From Rhizobium leguminosarum (GTDB taxonomy: Bacteria; Pseudomonadota; Alphaproteobacteria; Rhizobiales; Rhizobiaceae): a stretch of DNA of 64,000 bases. Positions 37,995-48,589 of this stretch are shown here, one piece after another. The notes beneath the pieces are model-generated. The model saw only the letters and a list, made by a program, of their open reading frames with translations, was not told where the DNA came from and searched no databases. The translations under genes were made by a program, and so were the position numbers. Position 1 is the stretch's first letter. Each line of letters begins with the position of its first letter. The DNA is taken from contig NZ_CP025012.1 in assembly GCF_002953715.1 (NCBI RefSeq), positions 372,001 through 436,000 of the forward strand, given 5' to 3'.

Positions 37995-39842
37995 ATGCTG
38001 CGCCTTTTCTCTACGTCGATCGTACGCCAGATCGTTGCGATCACGCTGTTTCTGCTGGCGATCAGCACGGCCGCCATCGTCGGCGTGACCTATTACAATC
38101 TGAGCCATCAGGTCATGGACGGCGCCGTCTCCGACGCGAAGGACGCCGCCCGTGCGATGGCTGTCCTCTACGGCGCGGCTGATCAGGCTGCAAAGATCGA
38201 ATTGAAAGACAATCAGCTCTCCGCCGTCACCGAAGACGCCATTCCGGCCCTTGCCGATCATTCGCTGGTTGACCGCACCGCGCAGTCGATCGCCGGTGTT
38301 GCGACCATCTTCCAAAAGCAGGGCGGCGACTACGTCCGCATATCCACAAACGTCAAGAAGGAGAACGGCGACCGCGCCGTCGGCACCAAGCTGGTCGCCG
38401 AGCACCCGGCCCAGCCGGTTCTCGCCAGGGGTGAAGCCTATTACGGACCGGCGGAGCTTTTCGGCCGCAAGTTCATGACCGGTTATTTCCCCATCAAGAA
38501 CGCCTCGAGCGCCAATGTCGGCATTCTCTTCATCGGTATTCCGATGGAGCTCTATTACCAGCGCATGTATGAGCTGCAGATGCTGGTTCTCGGCGTCGGC
38601 GCCATCGTCATGCTGATCGTCGGCGTTCTCGCCTTCTATGCGATCCGCCTCTCGGTGAAGCCTTTGCAGGCGCTGACGACCAGCGTCCACTCGATTTCCG
38701 CGGGCGATCTCGAAGGAGCGATCCCCTGCATCGAAAAGAAGAACGAGTTCGGTGATATCGGCCGGGCTCTGGCGCTTTTCCGCGACAGCGCCCGCGCAAG
38801 GCGCGATCTGGAAACCCAGGCTGCCGAACAGCGCGCCTTGAGCGATGCCGAACGCGCCAGGAACGATGCCGACAAGCGCTCGCTCGACGGCCAGATCGAT
38901 TTTGCCGTCAATCAGCTTGCCGCCGGCCTCGGGCGCCTGTCGCAAGGCGACGTCTCGCAGACGATCGGCACGCCTTTCGTCGGCCGGTTGGAGCAGTTGC
39001 GCGTCGATTTCAACGCTTCGCTTCTGCGGCTTCAGGATACGCTGTCCGGCATCCGCGACAGCGCCTCGAGCATCCAGCGCAACAGCGGCGCCGTCTCCGC
39101 CTCTGCCGGCGAACTTTCGAAGCGCACCGAGGCGCAGGCGGCGAGCCTTGAGGAGACCGCGGCCGCGGTGGAGGAGATCACTGTGACGGTTCGTTCTTCC
39201 GCCGAGCGTGCCCGGGAAGCCAACAATGTCGTGGCCGCGACCAAGAAGACCGCCGACAATTCCGGCGCCGTCGTCGGCGATGCCGTCTCCGCCATGGAGC
39301 GCATCGAGCAGGCCTCGCAGCGCATCGAGCAGATCATCGAGGTGATCGACGATATCGCCTTCCAGACCAATCTTCTGGCCCTGAATGCCGGCATCGAGGC
39401 GGCGCGGGCCGGCGAGGCGGGCAAGGGTTTTGCCGTCGTCGCCCAGGAAGTCCGCGAGCTCGCCCAGCGTTCGGCCGATGCGGCGCGCGAGATCAAGTCG
39501 CTGATCGAGACATCGAGCCGGGAAGTGACGGCAGGTTCCGAACTGGTCCAGAAGACCGGCAGCGTCCTTGCCTCGATCAGCCAGGAGATCATCGCAATCA
39601 GCGGCCATGTCGAGACCATCGCCACCGCCAGCCGCGATCAATCGGCCGCGCTGCAGGAAGTCAACGGCTCGGTCAACGCCATGGACCAGATGACCCAGAA
39701 GAACGCGTCGATGGTTGCCGAGACGACGCAGGCAAGCCGCCTGCTCGCCGGCGAGGCCGACACGCTGATGGCGCTGATCGAGCGGTTCCGCATCGTTGCA
39801 GACTCCGCACCGGCTCATCTCGGGGCAAGAAAAGTCGCCTGA
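37995..39842 (+). CDS. Methyl-accepting chemotaxis protein with Cache-type sensor
   Basis: 615 residues. Membrane helix 1 (about 10-32), a periplasmic domain of about 160 residues, then helix 2 ([20 protein letters not shown]). The sensor reads [20 protein letters not shown], then [20 protein letters not shown], the pattern of the Cache3-Cache2 fusion. HAMP and an intact signalling hairpin follow ([20 protein letters not shown]). It closely resembles the upstream chemoreceptor in its cytoplasmic part, suggesting an old duplication with sensor exchange. ATG at 37995 is preferred over a TTG at 37971. Ligand unknown. Confidence 0.93.
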   Translation: MLRLFSTSIVRQIVAITLFLLAISTAAIVGVTYYNLSHQVMDGAVSDAKDAARAMAVLYGAADQAAKIELKDNQLSAVTEDAIPALADHSLVDRTAQSIAGVATIFQKQGGDYVRISTNVKKENGDRAVGTKLVAEHPAQPVLARGEAYYGPAELFGRKFMTGYFPIKNASSANVGILFIGIPMELYYQRMYELQMLVLGVGAIVMLIVGVLAFYAIRLSVKPLQALTTSVHSISAGDLEGAIPCIEKKNEFGDIGRALALFRDSARARRDLETQAAEQRALSDAERARNDADKRSLDGQIDFAVNQLAAGLGRLSQGDVSQTIGTPFVGRLEQLRVDFNASLLRLQDTLSGIRDSASSIQRNSGAVSASAGELSKRTEAQAASLEETAAAVEEITVTVRSSAERAREANNVVAATKKTADNSGAVVGDAVSAMERIEQASQRIEQIIEVIDDIAFQTNLLALNAGIEAARAGEAGKGFAVVAQEVRELAQRSADAAREIKSLIETSSREVTAGSELVQKTGSVLASISQEIIAISGHVETIATASRDQSAALQEVNGSVNAMDQMTQKNASMVAETTQASRLLAGEADTLMALIERFRIVADSAPAHLGARKVA

Positions 39843-40051
39843 ACCGCGCAGCCGCAGCTGCCACGGGATTGCGCCGCGGCCTTGCGGCGCTTTCCCAGGT
39901 TAAGATCGAGCGACGTCAGCCAGGCGGCGAAGCCAATGAGGCTGCTGTTTCCGAACTCGGCGTAGAATCTATCCTCCTCCGCCCTGCAACCGCATCGCTT
40001 GGGAGAGTGCCGATAGCCGATGGTGCCCGCGATGGTGATCATGTCGATCAT
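39815..40051 (-). CDS. Possible small protein divergent from the LysR gene
   Basis: 78 residues (start [20 protein letters not shown]), unknown family. An AGGAAAGG ribosome site lies 9 bases upstream of the ATG at 40051, which is the main support. The 3' end overlaps the end of the chemoreceptor gene by 28 bases on the opposite strand. Its start is 91 bases from the divergent LysR start, the usual position of a LysR target gene. It could equally be a chance frame. Confidence 0.3.
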   Translation of the reverse strand: MIDMITIAGTIGYRHSPKRCGCRAEEDRFYAEFGNSSLIGFAAWLTSLDLNLGKRRKAAAQSRGSCGCAVQATFLAPR

Positions 40052-40141
40052 GACGATGTCCTTTCCTATGTAAGACATCACCTGATCTAGGCATCGAATT
40101 TCTCTTTATAAACGGGGAAAATCCCGCTATGTTTTTCATTA

Positions 40142-41011
40142 ATGAAAAACGCGAATTGGGATTCCTATCAGCTCTTCCTGCAGGTCGCCCGGCTCGGCGG
40201 GTTGACGGGAGCAAGCACCGCAAGCGGGCTTAGTCCGGCGACCGTCGGCCGGCGCATGCTCGATCTCGAACAGGAGATCGGCCGTGCATTGTTTGTCCGC
40301 AGCCAGACTGGATACCGTCTGACCCCGGATGGTCAGGCGCTGCTCGATCACCTTCAGGAAATGGAAGCCGCCGCCCGCAAGGTCGAGGCGTGGCGGCAAT
40401 CAGGCGAGGGCGGCACGACCGTCAGGATTGCCGCCGGCACCTGGGTCGCCTGGCTGCTGACGGAGAATTTCGCCGCAATCCGCATGCCGGGCGATGCCTT
40501 TGCCATTTCGCTCACCATCGGCGAGGCGCGGGCAAGCCTTGCCTATCGCGAGAGCGATATCGGTATTCGCGCCTTCGAGCCTGAGGAGGCCAATCTCGCC
40601 GCACGTCAGCTCGGAGAGGTGGCCTATGCCGTCTATATCAGACGCAACGCCGCCGAGACCGACGAGCGCTGGATTGCAGTCGCCGAGGAAGAGGCGATAT
40701 CGGCCTATCTGCGCTGGCCGCACGCCCATGCCGCAACAGGGATCGTCGCCACGGTTAATCGGCCGCGTTCGCTGCCGGATCTGGTGCGCGCCGGCGCCGG
40801 CAAGACCGTGCTTCCCTGTTTCGTCGGCGATCTCCAACCCGAATTGCAGCGGCAGGGCGGCGAGTTACCGGAATTGCGCCACCGGCAATGGATCGTCATG
40901 AATGCCGAGGACCGCCATCGCCCGGAGATCCGCACGGTCGCCGACCGCATGACCAAGCTTATCAAAAGTTATGCCGATCTCTTCGCCGGAAAACGACCGA
41001 GTCGAGGCTGA
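40142..41011 (+). CDS. LysR-family transcriptional regulator
   Basis: 289 residues. N-terminal winged helix with LysR pattern (YQLFLQVARLGGLTGASTAS, then TVGRRMLDLEQEIGRALFVR, ending LTPDGQALL). The effector domain is somewhat short and divergent, which is common in this subgroup. Target unknown; the candidate frame on the opposite strand just upstream is one option. Confidence 0.87.
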   Translation: MKNANWDSYQLFLQVARLGGLTGASTASGLSPATVGRRMLDLEQEIGRALFVRSQTGYRLTPDGQALLDHLQEMEAAARKVEAWRQSGEGGTTVRIAAGTWVAWLLTENFAAIRMPGDAFAISLTIGEARASLAYRESDIGIRAFEPEEANLAARQLGEVAYAVYIRRNAAETDERWIAVAEEEAISAYLRWPHAHAATGIVATVNRPRSLPDLVRAGAGKTVLPCFVGDLQPELQRQGGELPELRHRQWIVMNAEDRHRPEIRTVADRMTKLIKSYADLFAGKRPSRG

Positions 41012-41012
41012 T

Positions 41013-41059
41013 GCATGTCGCCCAAAACTGTGCAGCGGCTTTGGGACCAGGAGATGCAT
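41013..41059 (-). repeat. Intergenic palindrome, conserved-loop family (degraded)
   Basis: GCATGTCGCCCAAAA, loop CTGTGCAGCGG, CTTTGGG, then a decayed right arm ending ATGCAT. Located between the convergent LysR and 41153 genes. Confidence 0.65.
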
Positions 41060-41152
41060 CACTGGAGACGTAAAGCGCCGCGCGCCCGATAGGTCGCGCG
41101 GCGATTGAAGAAGCGGGCCGACTTCACCGGCCCGCCAACGGTCGGCTTTTCG

Positions 41153-41389
41153 TCAATGCCGGTTGGTGACGACGACCGGAATCAGCAGGTCGCCCCAGTG
41201 GCCGTCGCCGCCGTGATGACGGGCCGAGCGCACCAGTTCGACCGAGACACCGGCTTCGACGGCCTTCATGACCGACTGGTTCAACCGATGCAGGTCGTTG
41301 GCGAGCATGCGGATCGTCGTCTGCTGATCCTCGCTCATGCTGCTCGCCTGCTCCTCGGCCCGTTCCCTGACGCGTGTAATGGATGCCAT
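41153..41389 (-). CDS. Small protein of unknown function downstream of aceA
   Basis: 78 residues, soluble, helical N-terminal half (MASITRVRERAEEQASSMSE) and a His/Gly-rich end (SARHHGGDGHWGDLLIPVVV). A strong GAGGAGGAG ribosome site precedes the ATG at 41389. It starts 21 bases after the aceA stop on the same strand, so it is very likely cotranscribed. No known domain seen; a role in acetate or glyoxylate metabolism is only suggested by context. Confidence 0.78.
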   Translation of the reverse strand: MASITRVRERAEEQASSMSEDQQTTIRMLANDLHRLNQSVMKAVEAGVSVELVRSARHHGGDGHWGDLLIPVVVTNRH

Positions 41390-41410
41390 GATCTTCTCCT
41401 CCTCTTCGAG

Positions 41411-42700
<1,290 letters not shown>

Positions 42701-42830
42701 GCTGCTCTCCTCACTAAAAAGCCCGACAAAGGTGCTGCATGACAAGATTGACAATATCAGCCGTTATGACCAGAAAAACCTTTGATTTCCTGCTCAGAAA
42801 GAGGTTAAGATGACGAGGATTGACAGAGCG

Positions 42831-42866
42831 GCGCTGTGAATTTGTAAAATTTTGTAAATACAGCGC
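42831..42866. promoter_or_regulatory. Nested repeat operator between aceA and its divergent regulator
   Basis: An outer inverted repeat GCGCTGT / ACAGCGC (42831-42837, 42860-42866) encloses two direct copies of TTTGTAAA (42841-42848, 42851-42858), spaced by one helical turn. It lies 25 bases before the regulator start. TTTGTAAA resembles the TTTGCAAA sites of RamB, an actinobacterial regulator of aceA with a related domain make-up. Confidence 0.75.
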
Positions 42867-42890
42867 TCCTTCCTTGTCAAAGGGTGTGAC

Positions 42891-44300
42891 ATGGCGGAAC
42901 GAAAAATATTCGCAGGCCCGAAAGTCAGGCGCATCCGCAATGCGCTGGCGCTGACGCAGACCGCCATGGCCGAGGCGCTTGAAATATCGCCTTCCTACCT
43001 GAACCTGATCGAGCGCAACCAGCGGCCGCTGACGGTGCAGCTCCTTCTCAAGCTTGCAAGCGTCTATAGGGTCGATCTGGAGGAGTTGCGGGGGCAGACC
43101 GGCGGCAGTCTCGACCAGCTCAAGGAGATCTTTGCCGATCCGCTGCTGTCGGGCGAGTTGCCGGGTGATCAGGAACTGGTGGAGGTGGCCGAGGCAGCAC
43201 CCAACGCCGCGAGCGGCATGATCAAGCTCTACCGCGCCTATCGTGAGCAGGCGGCAAGGCTGTCCGATCTGACGGTGCTGATGGCCGCCGAAGGGCATGC
43301 GCCGGTCGCCGCCGGCCGGTTGCCGCTGGATGAGGTGCGCGAGGCGCTGGAGCGCAGGTCCGGCTATTTCGGACGGATCGAGACGGCGGCGGAAGCCTTT
43401 GCCGCAACGCTCCCCTGGGGCGTCGATCTTGCCGCCGGGCTGAAGGATTGGCTGCGCTCCGAGCGGGGCATCGCGGTGCGAGTCCTGCCCGTCCATGTGA
43501 TGCCGGACCTGCGCCGCCGTTTCGATCGCCATTCGATGCGGCTTTTCATCTCGGAGCGCCTGTCACAGGCCGACCGTGCGCATGAGATATCAATCGAGGC
43601 CGCGACTCTCGCTTTGCTGCCGGCAATCGATGCCGAGCTTGCCGATCTCTCGCTCTCCTCCGCCGAGGCGCGCCGCATCGCCCGTTTCGAGCTTGCCCGC
43701 ATCGCCGCGCTGGCGCTCACAATGCCCTATGAAGCCTTTCTGTCGGCGGCCAGGGCAACGCGCTACGATATCGATATTCTGCGTGCGCGCTTCGGCGTCT
43801 CCTTCGGCCACGCCGCCGCGCGCCTTGCCATGCTGCAGCGCCCGGGCGCGGCCGCCATTCCCTTCTTCCTGATCGAGATCGATGCTGCGGGCCACCGGCT
43901 GCGCAGGGCAGGCGCCCAGGGTTTTCCGCAGGCCCGTTTCGGCGGCGGCTGTCCGAAGCTCAATATCCACGCCGCCTTCCTGCAACCGGGCCAGATCCTC
44001 GCCGAAACGGTCGTCATGCCGGACGGGGCATCCTTCCTGACGGTCGCCCGCACCTTGGAGGGACCGAGCGTCGAATTCGGCGAAAGGGTAAGGCGCACCG
44101 CGATCCTGATCGGCTGCGACGCCGCCCTTGGCGAGGGTGTGGTCTATGGGCAGGCGATGGCGCTCGATCCGGTCACGGTCGGTCCGGCCTGTCGCCTTTG
44201 CGAGCGGCGCGGCTGCCTTTCCCGGGCCGAGCCGCCGGTGACGAGACCGCTCGGGCTCGACGAGATGGTGGCGGGGCTCAGCGCCTTCGATTTCCAGTGA
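42891..44300 (+). CDS. XRE-family regulator with ScfR (short-chain fatty acyl) domains
   Basis: 469 residues. An N-terminal XRE helix-turn-helix (VRRIRNALALTQTAMAEALE, then SPSYLNLIERNQRPL) is followed by a middle region related to IrrE but without a visible HExxH zinc motif, and a C-terminal domain with clustered Cys (CRLCERRGC). This is the layout of RamB/ScfR-type regulators, which in other bacteria control glyoxylate and propionate/acetate genes. Divergent from aceA across a 190-base gap with a clear operator. It most likely controls aceA and itself; the effector is unknown, with an acyl-CoA possible. Confidence 0.85.
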   Translation: MAERKIFAGPKVRRIRNALALTQTAMAEALEISPSYLNLIERNQRPLTVQLLLKLASVYRVDLEELRGQTGGSLDQLKEIFADPLLSGELPGDQELVEVAEAAPNAASGMIKLYRAYREQAARLSDLTVLMAAEGHAPVAAGRLPLDEVREALERRSGYFGRIETAAEAFAATLPWGVDLAAGLKDWLRSERGIAVRVLPVHVMPDLRRRFDRHSMRLFISERLSQADRAHEISIEAATLALLPAIDAELADLSLSSAEARRIARFELARIAALALTMPYEAFLSAARATRYDIDILRARFGVSFGHAAARLAMLQRPGAAAIPFFLIEIDAAGHRLRRAGAQGFPQARFGGGCPKLNIHAAFLQPGQILAETVVMPDGASFLTVARTLEGPSVEFGERVRRTAILIGCDAALGEGVVYGQAMALDPVTVGPACRLCERRGCLSRAEPPVTRPLGLDEMVAGLSAFDFQ

Positions 44301-44426
44301 TTGTGAAATCGTTGAGGGCGCAGGATTTTGCGCTTGTGGGCTGTGAAATTCCTTCTTAGTCTGCGTGGAAAACCAGAGGGAAAAGATGTCCGGGGGTGCG
44401 GAATCTTTGAACAAACAGGAGAAGTC

Positions 44427-45524
44427 ATGAGGTCAACCATCCTATGCGTGACGGCCGCCGCCGTTACCGCACTCCTTGCTGCCGTGCCGGCCTTTGCGCA
44501 GGAGCGTGTGGTCAACGTCTACAACTGGTCGGATTATATCGACAGTTCCATTCTCGAGGATTTCACCAAGGAAACCGGCATCAAGGTCGTCTACGACACC
44601 TTCGATTCCAACGAGACGCTGGAAACCAAGCTCTTGGCCGGTGGTTCGGGGTATGACGTCGTCGTCCCCACGGTATCCTTCATGCAGCGCCAGATCGCCG
44701 CCGGCGTCTACCAGAAGCTCGACAAGTCGAAGCTGCCGAACCTGGTCAACATGTGGGATGTCATCATGAAGGGCGTGGCGTCCTTCGACCCCGGCAATGA
44801 ATACAGCGTCGACTACATGTGGGGCACGACGGGCATCGGCTATAATGTCGACAAGGTCAAGGCTGCCCTCGGCACCGACGAGAAGCCCAATTGGGACGCG
44901 TTGTTCGATCCGGCGAAAGCGGCGAAACTCAAGGATTGCGGCATCTATATGCTGGATTCCCCAACCGACGTCGTGCCCTCGGTACTCGCCTATCTCGGGC
45001 TCAATCCGAACAGCACCGATCCCGCCGATCTCAAGAAGGCGCAGGAGGTTCTCACGGCCGTCCGTCCCTTCGTCCGCAAGTTCCATTCGTCCGAATATAT
45101 CAGCGCGTTGGCGAACGGCGATATCTGCATCGCGCTCGGTTATTCCGGCGACATGTTCCAGGCCCGCGACCGTGCCGCGGAAGCCAATGCTGGCGTAAAG
45201 GTCGACTACTCGGTCCCGTCGCAGGGAGCCCAGATCTTCTTCGACGTCTTCGGCATTCCGAAGGATGCGCCGCATGTCGCCGAAGCCCATGAATTCATCA
45301 ACTACATGATGAAGCCGGAAGTCATCGCCAAGGCCTCGAACTTCGTTTTCTACGCCAACGGCAACAAGGCGTCGCAGCAGTTCCTCGACAAGGAGGTCCT
45401 CGACGATACGGCGATCTACCCGACGCCGGAGGTAATGGCGAAACTCTTCACTGTTCCGCCGCTCGATCCGAAGACGCAGCGGATCGTGACGCGGCTATGG
45501 ACCACCGTGGTCACCGGCCAATGA
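44427..45524 (+). CDS. potF: Putrescine ABC transporter, periplasmic binding protein
   Basis: 365 residues with a signal peptide (about 1-24, ending AVPAFAQ). PotF/PotD features: VVNVYNWSDYIDSSILEDFT, TFDSNETLETKLLAGGSGYD and YMWGTTGIGYNVDKVK. It binds polyamine, probably putrescine, in the periplasm. The ATG at 44427 follows an AGGAGAAG site. First gene of potFGHI; a strong terminator stands between it and potG. Confidence 0.93.
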   Translation: MRSTILCVTAAAVTALLAAVPAFAQERVVNVYNWSDYIDSSILEDFTKETGIKVVYDTFDSNETLETKLLAGGSGYDVVVPTVSFMQRQIAAGVYQKLDKSKLPNLVNMWDVIMKGVASFDPGNEYSVDYMWGTTGIGYNVDKVKAALGTDEKPNWDALFDPAKAAKLKDCGIYMLDSPTDVVPSVLAYLGLNPNSTDPADLKKAQEVLTAVRPFVRKFHSSEYISALANGDICIALGYSGDMFQARDRAAEANAGVKVDYSVPSQGAQIFFDVFGIPKDAPHVAEAHEFINYMMKPEVIAKASNFVFYANGNKASQQFLDKEVLDDTAIYPTPEVMAKLFTVPPLDPKTQRIVTRLWTTVVTGQ

Positions 45525-45533
45525 TAGAATAAC

Positions 45534-45564
45534 GGCCCGGACGGAAACGTCCGGGCCTTTTTTT
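45534..45564 (+). terminator. Strong intrinsic terminator after potF
   Basis: Perfect 10-bp stem GGCCCGGACG / CGTCCGGGCC with a GAAA loop and seven T, ten bases after the potF stop. Partial read-through must supply potGHI, unless they have their own promoter in the short gap. Confidence 0.93.
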
Positions 45565-45619
45565 GACGATCCCGGCCGGGTGAAACCGGGAGCAAAAGAA
45601 TGTATTTTCGGGGAACAAT

Positions 45620-46762
45620 ATGAAGTCTCTAGGCAATATTCGCCGCTCTTTCGCACCTTGGACCGATCCGTCCGCCAAGCCCTTCATTTCAATCAAGAAC
45701 GTCACCAAGCGTTTCGGTGATTTCACCGCCGTCGATAACCTGTCGCTCGACATCTATCACCGCGAGTTCTTCGCGCTGCTCGGCGCTTCCGGCTGCGGCA
45801 AGTCGACGCTTCTGCGCATGCTCGCCGGCTTCGAGCAGCCGACCTCGGGAGAAATCGTGCTCGACGGTACCGACATGGCCGGCACGCCGCCCTATCGGCG
45901 TCCCGTCAACATGATGTTCCAGTCCTATGCGCTTTTCCCGCACATGACGGTCGAGAAGAACATCGCTTTCGGCCTGAAACAGGACGGCATGGCGAAGGAC
46001 GAGATGACTGACCGCGTCTTGCAGATGTTGAAGCTCGTCAAGCTGGAGCAATTTGCCTCCCGCAAGCCGAACCAGCTTTCCGGCGGCCAGCGCCAGCGCG
46101 TGGCGCTGGCCCGCTCGCTCGCCAAGCGCCCGAAGGTGCTGCTGCTCGACGAACCGCTCGGCGCGCTCGACAAGAAGCTGCGCGAGGAAACCCAGTTCGA
46201 GCTGATGGACCTGCAGCAGAATCTCGGCCTCACCTTCGTCGTGGTCACCCACGACCAGGAAGAGGCGATGACCATGGCCGACCGTATCGCCGTCATGAGC
46301 CACGGCAAGGTCGTGCAGGTGGCGACGCCGGCCGAAATCTACGAGGCGCCGAATTGCCGTTTCGTTGCGGATTTCATCGGCGACGTGAACATCTTCGATG
46401 GCAAGGTCGCCTCATCGGGCAACGGCACCGTCGAGATATCAGTCGATAGCGGCTTCAGCGTGCGTGTCGCCGCCGCCGAGACACCCTCGGCAGGCAGCGC
46501 CGTCGGCTTCGCCATCCGGCCGGAAAAGATGCGGGTCGGGCGCACGGCTCCCGCCAATGCGTCCGTCAACGCCGCCAAAGGCGAACTCTGGGATATCGCC
46601 TATCTCGGCGACATGACCGTCTTCCATGTGAAATTGCAAAGCGGCAACGTCGTCAAGGCCTCGTCCCTCAATGCGCAGCGCTCCGTCGACGACCCCTTCA
46701 CCTACGATCAGGAAGTCTGGGTCTCCTTCGACGAGAATGCCGGCGTCCTGCTGAAGGATTGA
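45620..46762 (+). CDS. potG: Putrescine ABC transporter ATPase
   Basis: 380 residues. Walker A GASGCGKST, Q-loop FQSYALFPHM, signature LSGGQRQRVALARS, Walker B VLLLDEPLGALD and switch His in VVVTHDQEEAMTMADR are intact. A TOBE domain follows from about residue 270. It drives polyamine uptake through PotH/PotI at the inner face of the membrane. It starts 95 bases after potF and ends 4 bases before potH. Confidence 0.94.
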   Translation: MKSLGNIRRSFAPWTDPSAKPFISIKNVTKRFGDFTAVDNLSLDIYHREFFALLGASGCGKSTLLRMLAGFEQPTSGEIVLDGTDMAGTPPYRRPVNMMFQSYALFPHMTVEKNIAFGLKQDGMAKDEMTDRVLQMLKLVKLEQFASRKPNQLSGGQRQRVALARSLAKRPKVLLLDEPLGALDKKLREETQFELMDLQQNLGLTFVVVTHDQEEAMTMADRIAVMSHGKVVQVATPAEIYEAPNCRFVADFIGDVNIFDGKVASSGNGTVEISVDSGFSVRVAAAETPSAGSAVGFAIRPEKMRVGRTAPANASVNAAKGELWDIAYLGDMTVFHVKLQSGNVVKASSLNAQRSVDDPFTYDQEVWVSFDENAGVLLKD

Positions 46763-46766
46763 CATC

Positions 46767-47678
46767 ATGGGCAAGTTCACGTCCGGCCTCTACAATCGCC
46801 TCGTCATCGTCATCCCTTACGCCTGGCTGCTGCTCTTCTTCCTGGCGCCTTTCTTCATCGTCTTCCGCATTTCGATGTCGACGACGGCGATCGCCATGCC
46901 GCCCTATGAGCCTGTCTTCTCCTTCGCCGACGGCTGGGCCGGCCTCTTAAGCAAGATCGGCGAATTCTCCTTCGACAATTACACCTACCTCACCGACGAC
47001 CCGCTCTATTTCAACGCCTATGTGTCGAGCGTGGTGATCGCCGCGATCTCCACCTTCCTGACGCTGCTGATCGCCTATCCGATCGCCTACGGCATGGCGC
47101 AGGCGCCACGTGGCCTGCGGCCGACGCTGGTGATGCTCGTCATCCTGCCCTTCTGGACGAGCTTCCTGATCCGCGTCTACGCCTGGATCGCCATCCTCAA
47201 GCCGGAGGGGCTGTTCAACCAGCTGCTGCTGTCGCTGCACCTGATCGATACACCGCTGATCATCCTCAACACCAATACCGCCGTCTATATCGGCATCGTC
47301 TATTCCTATCTGCCCTTCATGGTGCTGCCGCTTTATTCGGCGCTGGAGAAGATGGACGGCACGCTGATCGAAGCCGCACAGGATCTCGGCTGCCCGCCGA
47401 TCACCGCCTTCTGGCGCGTCACCTTCCCGCTGTCGATTCCCGGCGTGGTGGCCGGTTGCATGCTGGTCTTCATCCCGGCCGTCGGCGAATTCGTCATTCC
47501 CGATCTGCTCGGCGGGTCGCAGACGCTGATGATCGGCAAGACGCTGTGGAACGAGTTCAATTCCAATCGCGACTGGCCGGTCTCCTCGGCGGTGGCGACC
47601 ATCCTGTTGCTGATCCTGGTCATCCCGATCGTCTTCTTCCAGAATGTCCAGGCCAAAGCCGAAGAGCGGGGGAAATAA
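46767..47678 (+). CDS. potH: Putrescine ABC transporter permease PotH
   Basis: 303 residues, six membrane helices. The EAA loop reads EAAQDLGCPPITAFWRVTFP. The PotB/PotH-type sequence IPAVGEFVIPDLLGGSQTLM is present. It pairs with PotI in the inner membrane. The start lies 4 bases after potG, and potI starts 3 bases after its stop. Confidence 0.94.
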   Translation: MGKFTSGLYNRLVIVIPYAWLLLFFLAPFFIVFRISMSTTAIAMPPYEPVFSFADGWAGLLSKIGEFSFDNYTYLTDDPLYFNAYVSSVVIAAISTFLTLLIAYPIAYGMAQAPRGLRPTLVMLVILPFWTSFLIRVYAWIAILKPEGLFNQLLLSLHLIDTPLIILNTNTAVYIGIVYSYLPFMVLPLYSALEKMDGTLIEAAQDLGCPPITAFWRVTFPLSIPGVVAGCMLVFIPAVGEFVIPDLLGGSQTLMIGKTLWNEFNSNRDWPVSSAVATILLLILVIPIVFFQNVQAKAEERGK

Positions 47679-47681
47679 ACC

Positions 47682-48500
47682 ATGCTGAAATGGACCCGCT
47701 TCAACATCGTCTCCGTCACGCTCGGCTTCGCCTTCCTCTATCTGCCGATCGTGCTTCTGGTGATTTTTTCCTTCAACGAATCCAAACTCGTGACCGTCTG
47801 GGGCGGCTTCTCGACGAAATGGTATGTCTCGTTGATGAGCAATCAGGCCTTGCTCGACGCTGCCTGGGTGACGCTGCGCGTCGGGCTGCTGTCGGCGACG
47901 TTGGCAACCATCCTCGGCACGATGGCGGCGCTGACATTGGTGCGCTACACGCGCTTTCGCGGCCGCATGCTGTTTTCTGGCATGGTCTATGCCCCGCTCG
48001 TCATGCCGGAGGTCATCACCGGCCTGTCATTGCTGCTGCTCTTCGTGGCGATCGGTCTCGACCGCGGCTTCTGGACGATCACGCTTGCGCATACGACGCT
48101 GACCATGTGCTTCGTCGCCGTCGTCGTGCAGTCGCGCCTGCTGAGTTTCGATCATTCGATCGAGGAAGCGGCCCAGGATCTCGGCGCGCCGCCGGTGCGT
48201 ACTTTCTTCGAGATCACCCTGCCGATCATCGCGCCCGCCGTGCTCTCCGGCTGGATCCTGGCCTTCACCCTGTCGCTTGACGATCTGGTGATTGCGAGCT
48301 TCACCTCGGGGCCTGGCGCCACCACGCTGCCGATGAGGATCTACAGCCAGGTTCGCCTTGGCGTGACGCCCGAGATCAATGCGGTGTGCACGATCCTGAT
48401 CGGCGTCGTCGCCTTCGGCGTCATCTGCGCCTCAATCATCACCAAGCGCCGCGAAACGCAGCGGCAGAGGGACGAGCGCGCCGCTGCGGCCGGTGCGTGA
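47682..48500 (+). CDS. potI: Putrescine ABC transporter permease PotI
   Basis: 272 residues, six membrane helices. EAA loop EEAAQDLGAPPVRTFFEITL; PotC/PotI-type FTLSLDDLVIASFTSGPGAT near the C-terminus. Last gene of potFGHI; palindromic repeats directly follow. Confidence 0.94.
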   Translation: MLKWTRFNIVSVTLGFAFLYLPIVLLVIFSFNESKLVTVWGGFSTKWYVSLMSNQALLDAAWVTLRVGLLSATLATILGTMAALTLVRYTRFRGRMLFSGMVYAPLVMPEVITGLSLLLLFVAIGLDRGFWTITLAHTTLTMCFVAVVVQSRLLSFDHSIEEAAQDLGAPPVRTFFEITLPIIAPAVLSGWILAFTLSLDDLVIASFTSGPGATTLPMRIYSQVRLGVTPEINAVCTILIGVVAFGVICASIITKRRETQRQRDERAAAAGA

Positions 48501-48504
48501 GGTC

Positions 48505-48529
48505 TAAAGCGCGTGCTCCTCGCGCTTTA
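48505..48529. repeat. Palindrome TAAAGCGCG / CGCGCTTTA after potI
   Basis: Perfect 9-bp inverted repeat with a 7-base loop, four bases after potI. It may serve as a terminator and is related to 34565-34608. Confidence 0.65.
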
Positions 48530-48543
48530 TGTCTCTATTTTAC

Positions 48544-48588
48544 GCATGTCGTTATCGCAAAACCGCTGCACACTTTTGCGCGACATGC
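48544..48588 (+). repeat. Intergenic palindrome, conserved-loop family
   Basis: GCATGTCG, four unpaired bases (TTAT), CGCAAAA, loop CCGCTGCACAC, then TTTTGCG and CGACATGC. It sits between convergent potI and the AsmA-like gene, ending one base before the latter's stop codon. Confidence 0.85.
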
Positions 48589-48589
48589 T

